Assembly: GCA_964575225.1 (NCBI GenBank)
Contig: CAZNQW010000189.1
Coordinates: forward strand, 1-7,808
Length of the DNA stretch: 7,808 bases
Reading direction: 5' to 3'
DNA from: CAZNQW01 sp964575225
GTDB taxonomy: Bacteria; Chloroflexota; Anaerolineae; JAAYZQ01
Below, piece after piece: positions 5,187 to 7,808 of this stretch; position 1 is the stretch's first letter, and each line of letters starts with the position of its first letter. The position numbers and the translations under genes are program-made. The notes under the pieces are model-generated. The model was not told the DNA's origin, did not search any database, and was given only the letters and a program-made list of their open reading frames with translations.

Positions 5187-7661
5187 TCAGGACTTGGCTT
5201 TAGCCTTCTTGGGCTTGGAACCTGCCAGAGCCGTGAGTCTGCTGGCCAGGCCATGCTTGTCCTCTTCCAGGTAGGGCTCGCTATTGTCCTGCCGCTTGCC
5301 CGTGCCGGCCGCCGGTCGACCCAGCGAGGCCAGGGCCGACAGCGGCATCTTGGTCACCCTCCCCTTTTCGGTCACCAATACCAGATCCTGATCGTCGGTG
5401 GCCACGACCGCCGAGGCCACGAGCCCGGAACGGCTGGATAGTTTGGCCGCCTGCACGCCCCCACCGTACCGCTTTTGGGCGGGATAGTCCTGGACGGGGG
5501 AGCGTTTGGCAAAGCCCCTGTCGGTGATCAGCGCGACAAAGGCCCCGTCCTGCACCAAGCCCAGGCCCACCACGACGTCGTCATCGGCCAGTTTGATGGC
5601 CAGCACGCCCGCGGCCGACAAGCCCATGGGCCGAACCTCTTCCTCAGAGAAGCGGATGGCCTTGCCCTGGCGTGTGACCATTAGCAGTTCGCCCTGGCCG
5701 GCGCTGGCAACGGCCCAAAGCATTTCGTCGCCCTCTTCGACGCCCATGGCGGTGACAGATCCGCGGGTGGCCGCGGCCAGATCCTCTAACGCAATGCGCT
5801 TGATCCGCCCACCCCGCGTGGCCAACGTCACATAGATCTCGGGTGTATCCTCTTCACCGGTCAGGTGGGGGAGGGCCAAAGCCGCGACGAGCCTCTCGGG
5901 CCCGGCAAAGGATACCAGGCTGGTGACCGGGGTATCCTGATCGGCCGGGAGTTGGTGAAGGGGAACCATCACGGCCTGACCCGAGGCCGTAAACAGGGCC
6001 AGATCATCCTGTGTGTTGCCCCACACCTGAGAGATGGGCATGGCCTTGGACGAAACCCGAGGAACGCCCGACGACCGGATGATCTGCCCGTCCTGCCACA
6101 GGGTGACCAGCACGTCTTCGGCCTCCACCAGGTCGCGGGCGGTGTGGTGGCCCTTTTCCGAGTCGACGATGGTCGTGCGCCGGGCGTCGCCATAGCGCTG
6201 CTTGAGCGCCAAAAGATCCTCGCGGATGACGGCCCGGATCTTGGCCGGGCTGCGCAGGAGGCCCTGCAGTTGCTTGATCTCCTGGAGCTTTTCCTTGTAC
6301 TCGTCGGCGATTTTCTTGCGCTCCAGGCCCGCCAGCCGCTTGAGGGGCATATCCAGGATGGCCTGGGTCTGAATCTCGGTCAACTCAAAGCGCTTCATCA
6401 GGTTGGCCTGGGCGGTTTCGGTGGTCCGCGATCGGCGGATGGTGTCAATGACCTCGTCGATGTGGTCCAGGGCCTTGAGCAGCCCCTCCAGGATGTGGGC
6501 GCGCATCTGGGCCCGTTCGAGCAGGTAGCGGCTGCGCCGGGTAATGATCTCCTGGCGGTGGTCCAGGAAATGGACCAACACCCGCTTGAGCGGGAGCATC
6601 CGGGGCTCGCCGTCCACCAACGCCAGCATCCTGATGCTAAAGGTGGACTGCATCGGCGTGAGTTTGAACAACTGCGAAAGGATCTCTCGGGCTTCGACGG
6701 TTCGGGTCATCTCGATGCACATGCGCATCCCCTGACGGTCCGACTCGTCCCGCAGATCGGTGATGCCCTCGATGCGGCCATCGCGCACCAGTTCGGCGAT
6801 GCGCTCGATAAGGCGGGTTTTGTTCACCTGATAGGGCAGCTCGGTGACGACGATGCGGCTGCGGCTGCGGCTCATCTGCTCAATGTGCACCTTGGCCTGC
6901 ACAGTCAGCCGGCCCCGACCGAGGGCATAGGCGTTGCGGATCAGGTCAATGCGGTCGCCATTGCCATCCTCGCCGGCATAGCGGTAGACCACCCCTCCGG
7001 TGGGAAAATCGGGCCCCTGGACAAAGCGGGTCAGATCTTCGACCGAAATCTCTTCGATGGTCTTGTAGTTGTCAATGAGGTAGACCAGGGCATCGCAGAT
7101 CTCGCCCAGGTTGTGGGGCGGGATGTTGGTCGCCATGCCCACGGCAATGCCCGATGCGCCGTTGACCAGCAGGTTCGGCAGCGCCGCCGGCAGGACAGTG
7201 GGCTCGGTCAGGGTGTCGTCAAAGTTGGGCACGAAATCGACCGTCTCCTTGTCGATGTCGGTCAGCATCTCATCCGCGATGGCCGCCATGCGGGCCTCGG
7301 TGTAGCGCATGGCTGCCGGGCTGTCGCCGTCGATGGAGCCAAAGTTGCCCTGACCATCGACCAGCATATAGCGCAGGCTGAAATCCTGGGCCATGCGGGC
7401 CATCGATTCATAGACGGCGGCGTCGCCGTGAGGGTGATACTTGCCCAAGACCTCACCGACGATACGCGCGCTCTTTTTGTAAGGGCGGGTGGGCCGCAAG
7501 CCCATGTCGTGCATCGCGTACAGGATCCGCCGGTGGACCGGCTTGAGGCCATCTCGCACGTCGGGCAAGGCTCGGGCGATGATGACACTCATCGCATAGT
7601 CCAAATAAGCGCCCTGCATTTCGTCGTCAATATCGATCTGTCGAACCGTACCAATTTCCAT
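5187..7661 (-). CDS. gyrA: DNA gyrase / type IIA topoisomerase subunit A
   Basis: The DNA-breaking and rejoining subunit of a type IIA topoisomerase (A2B2 with GyrB); complete at 824 residues, within the usual range. The winged-helix breakage domain is at about 30-160: KYHPHGDAAVYE at 74-85, DGQGNFGSIDGD at 102-113, and the catalytic R119-Y120 in AAMRYTEARM. The tower and coiled-coil regions run to about 490 (IRRSRTTETAQANL 408-421 and QTQAILDMPLKRLAGLE 431-447). A six-bladed beta-pinwheel for DNA wrapping fills about 510-795, and the tail is Lys-rich (GSKPKKAKAKS). The ATG at 7659-7661 has AGGTG (complement of 7669-7673) seven bases upstream; the nearby ATG two codons earlier is followed at once by TGA. 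The canonical GyrA box is not seen in blade 1; a similar QKRYGGG occurs at 729-735 in a later blade. The residue equivalent to E. coli S83 is A81. A topoisomerase IV ParC-like role cannot be excluded. Confidence 0.93.
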   Translation of the reverse strand: MEIGTVRQIDIDDEMQGAYLDYAMSVIIARALPDVRDGLKPVHRRILYAMHDMGLRPTRPYKKSARIVGEVLGKYHPHGDAAVYESMARMAQDFSLRYMLVDGQGNFGSIDGDSPAAMRYTEARMAAIADEMLTDIDKETVDFVPNFDDTLTEPTVLPAALPNLLVNGASGIAVGMATNIPPHNLGEICDALVYLIDNYKTIEEISVEDLTRFVQGPDFPTGGVVYRYAGEDGNGDRIDLIRNAYALGRGRLTVQAKVHIEQMSRSRSRIVVTELPYQVNKTRLIERIAELVRDGRIEGITDLRDESDRQGMRMCIEMTRTVEAREILSQLFKLTPMQSTFSIRMLALVDGEPRMLPLKRVLVHFLDHRQEIITRRSRYLLERAQMRAHILEGLLKALDHIDEVIDTIRRSRTTETAQANLMKRFELTEIQTQAILDMPLKRLAGLERKKIADEYKEKLQEIKQLQGLLRSPAKIRAVIREDLLALKQRYGDARRTTIVDSEKGHHTARDLVEAEDVLVTLWQDGQIIRSSGVPRVSSKAMPISQVWGNTQDDLALFTASGQAVMVPLHQLPADQDTPVTSLVSFAGPERLVAALALPHLTGEEDTPEIYVTLATRGGRIKRIALEDLAAATRGSVTAMGVEEGDEMLWAVASAGQGELLMVTRQGKAIRFSEEEVRPMGLSAAGVLAIKLADDDVVVGLGLVQDGAFVALITDRGFAKRSPVQDYPAQKRYGGGVQAAKLSSRSGLVASAVVATDDQDLVLVTEKGRVTKMPLSALASLGRPAAGTGKRQDNSEPYLEEDKHGLASRLTALAGSKPKKAKAKS

Positions 7662-7706
7662 TCACATTCACCTGGGGTAAAGCTGGATCATCACTCTGTT
7701 TCTCTA

Positions 7707-7735
7707 ACTATACGCGATTTCGCAGTGATTGTCAA
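7707..7735 (-). promoter_or_regulatory. gyrA promoter
   Basis: On the minus strand, -35 TTGACA (complement of 7730-7735), a 17-bp spacer and -10 TATAGT (complement of 7707-7712): a consensus -35 and a 5/6 match at -10. The expected start near 7700 gives a leader of about 40 nt, ending in the AGGTG ribosome-binding site. A small palindrome GCGATTTCGC (7714-7723) lies in the spacer; its meaning is unclear. Confidence 0.88.
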
Positions 7736-7768
7736 ACAAACGTGCGAACCTTCCGGCAAATTCCACGG

Positions 7769-7797
7769 TTGACAAGGGGGAGGTTCCGTGCTATGCT
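7769..7797 (+). promoter_or_regulatory. Strong rightward promoter for a gene beyond the window
   Basis: TTGACA at 7769-7774, a 17-bp spacer, and TATGCT at 7792-7797, with TG at 7789-7790 one base upstream of the -10 (extended -10). It diverges from the gyrA promoter; the two -35 boxes are 33 bp apart. The transcribed gene starts past the right edge and cannot be named. A promoter this close to consensus would suit a tRNA, rRNA or highly expressed gene, but that is only a guess. Confidence 0.75.
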
Positions 7798-7808
7798 GCC
7801 CTGGCAGG

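Noticed and set aside
5030..5254. Minus-strand 74-codon open frame overlapping the gyrA 3' end
   Set aside because: It overlaps the gyrA C-terminus in another frame and continues into the repeat cluster; no supporting signals.
5865..7772. Plus-strand open frame of 635 codons opposite gyrA
   Set aside because: It is the complement of a fully conserved gyrase gene, shows no known domain, and runs through the gyrA promoter; an artefact of codon bias.

Overview
The window is GC-rich DNA carrying five protein genes. Alternative start codons are used (GTG for the regulator, TTG for the ATPase). The gene set points to a bacterium outside the best-studied groups: a TrpB2-type tryptophan synthase beta chain, a zinc-ribbon plus cold-shock fusion protein, and an ATPase with an added Cys-bearing N-terminal module and a Cys-bearing insert in its nucleotide domain. 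From memory of protein families this looks most like Chloroflexota (Anaerolineae-like). That placement is an inference; no rRNA or other decisive marker is present.

Left to right: (1) positions 1-1140 (+) hold the 3' part of a trpB2-type gene cut by the window edge, followed by a strong hairpin. (2) Positions 1358-4455 (+) hold a compact heavy-metal resistance operon. It has an extended -10 promoter overlapped by a perfect 12-8-12 inverted repeat, then an ArsR/SmtB-family repressor with an intact alpha5 zinc/cobalt ligand set (D-x-H...H-x2-H), and 27 bp later a P1B-2 (ZntA/CadA-like) Zn/Cd/Pb-exporting ATPase. (3) A 10-bp GC-rich hairpin at 4462-4485 separates this operon from a convergent minus-strand gene (4500-4865) encoding a zinc ribbon fused to a cold-shock domain. 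(4) The 321-bp gap at 4866-5186 is full of hairpins: REP-like inverted repeats and a set of mutually exclusive stems in the leader of the cold-shock gene. (5) Positions 5187-7661 (-) encode a complete type IIA topoisomerase A subunit (GyrA-like), with a textbook promoter at 7707-7735. (6) A second near-consensus promoter at 7769-7797 points rightward out of the window.

The regulator and ATPase form a self-contained circuit: excess intracellular metal releases the repressor from the operator overlapping its own promoter, and the pump is then co-expressed. The trpB2, cold-shock and gyrase genes are housekeeping or salvage functions with no clear functional link to the metal operon. I see no strong evidence for a wholly new system. 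The points most worth following are the two extra Cys modules of the ATPase, the missing canonical GyrA box of the topoisomerase, the switch-like leader of the zinc-ribbon/cold-shock gene, and the related short repeats in both large intergenic gaps.
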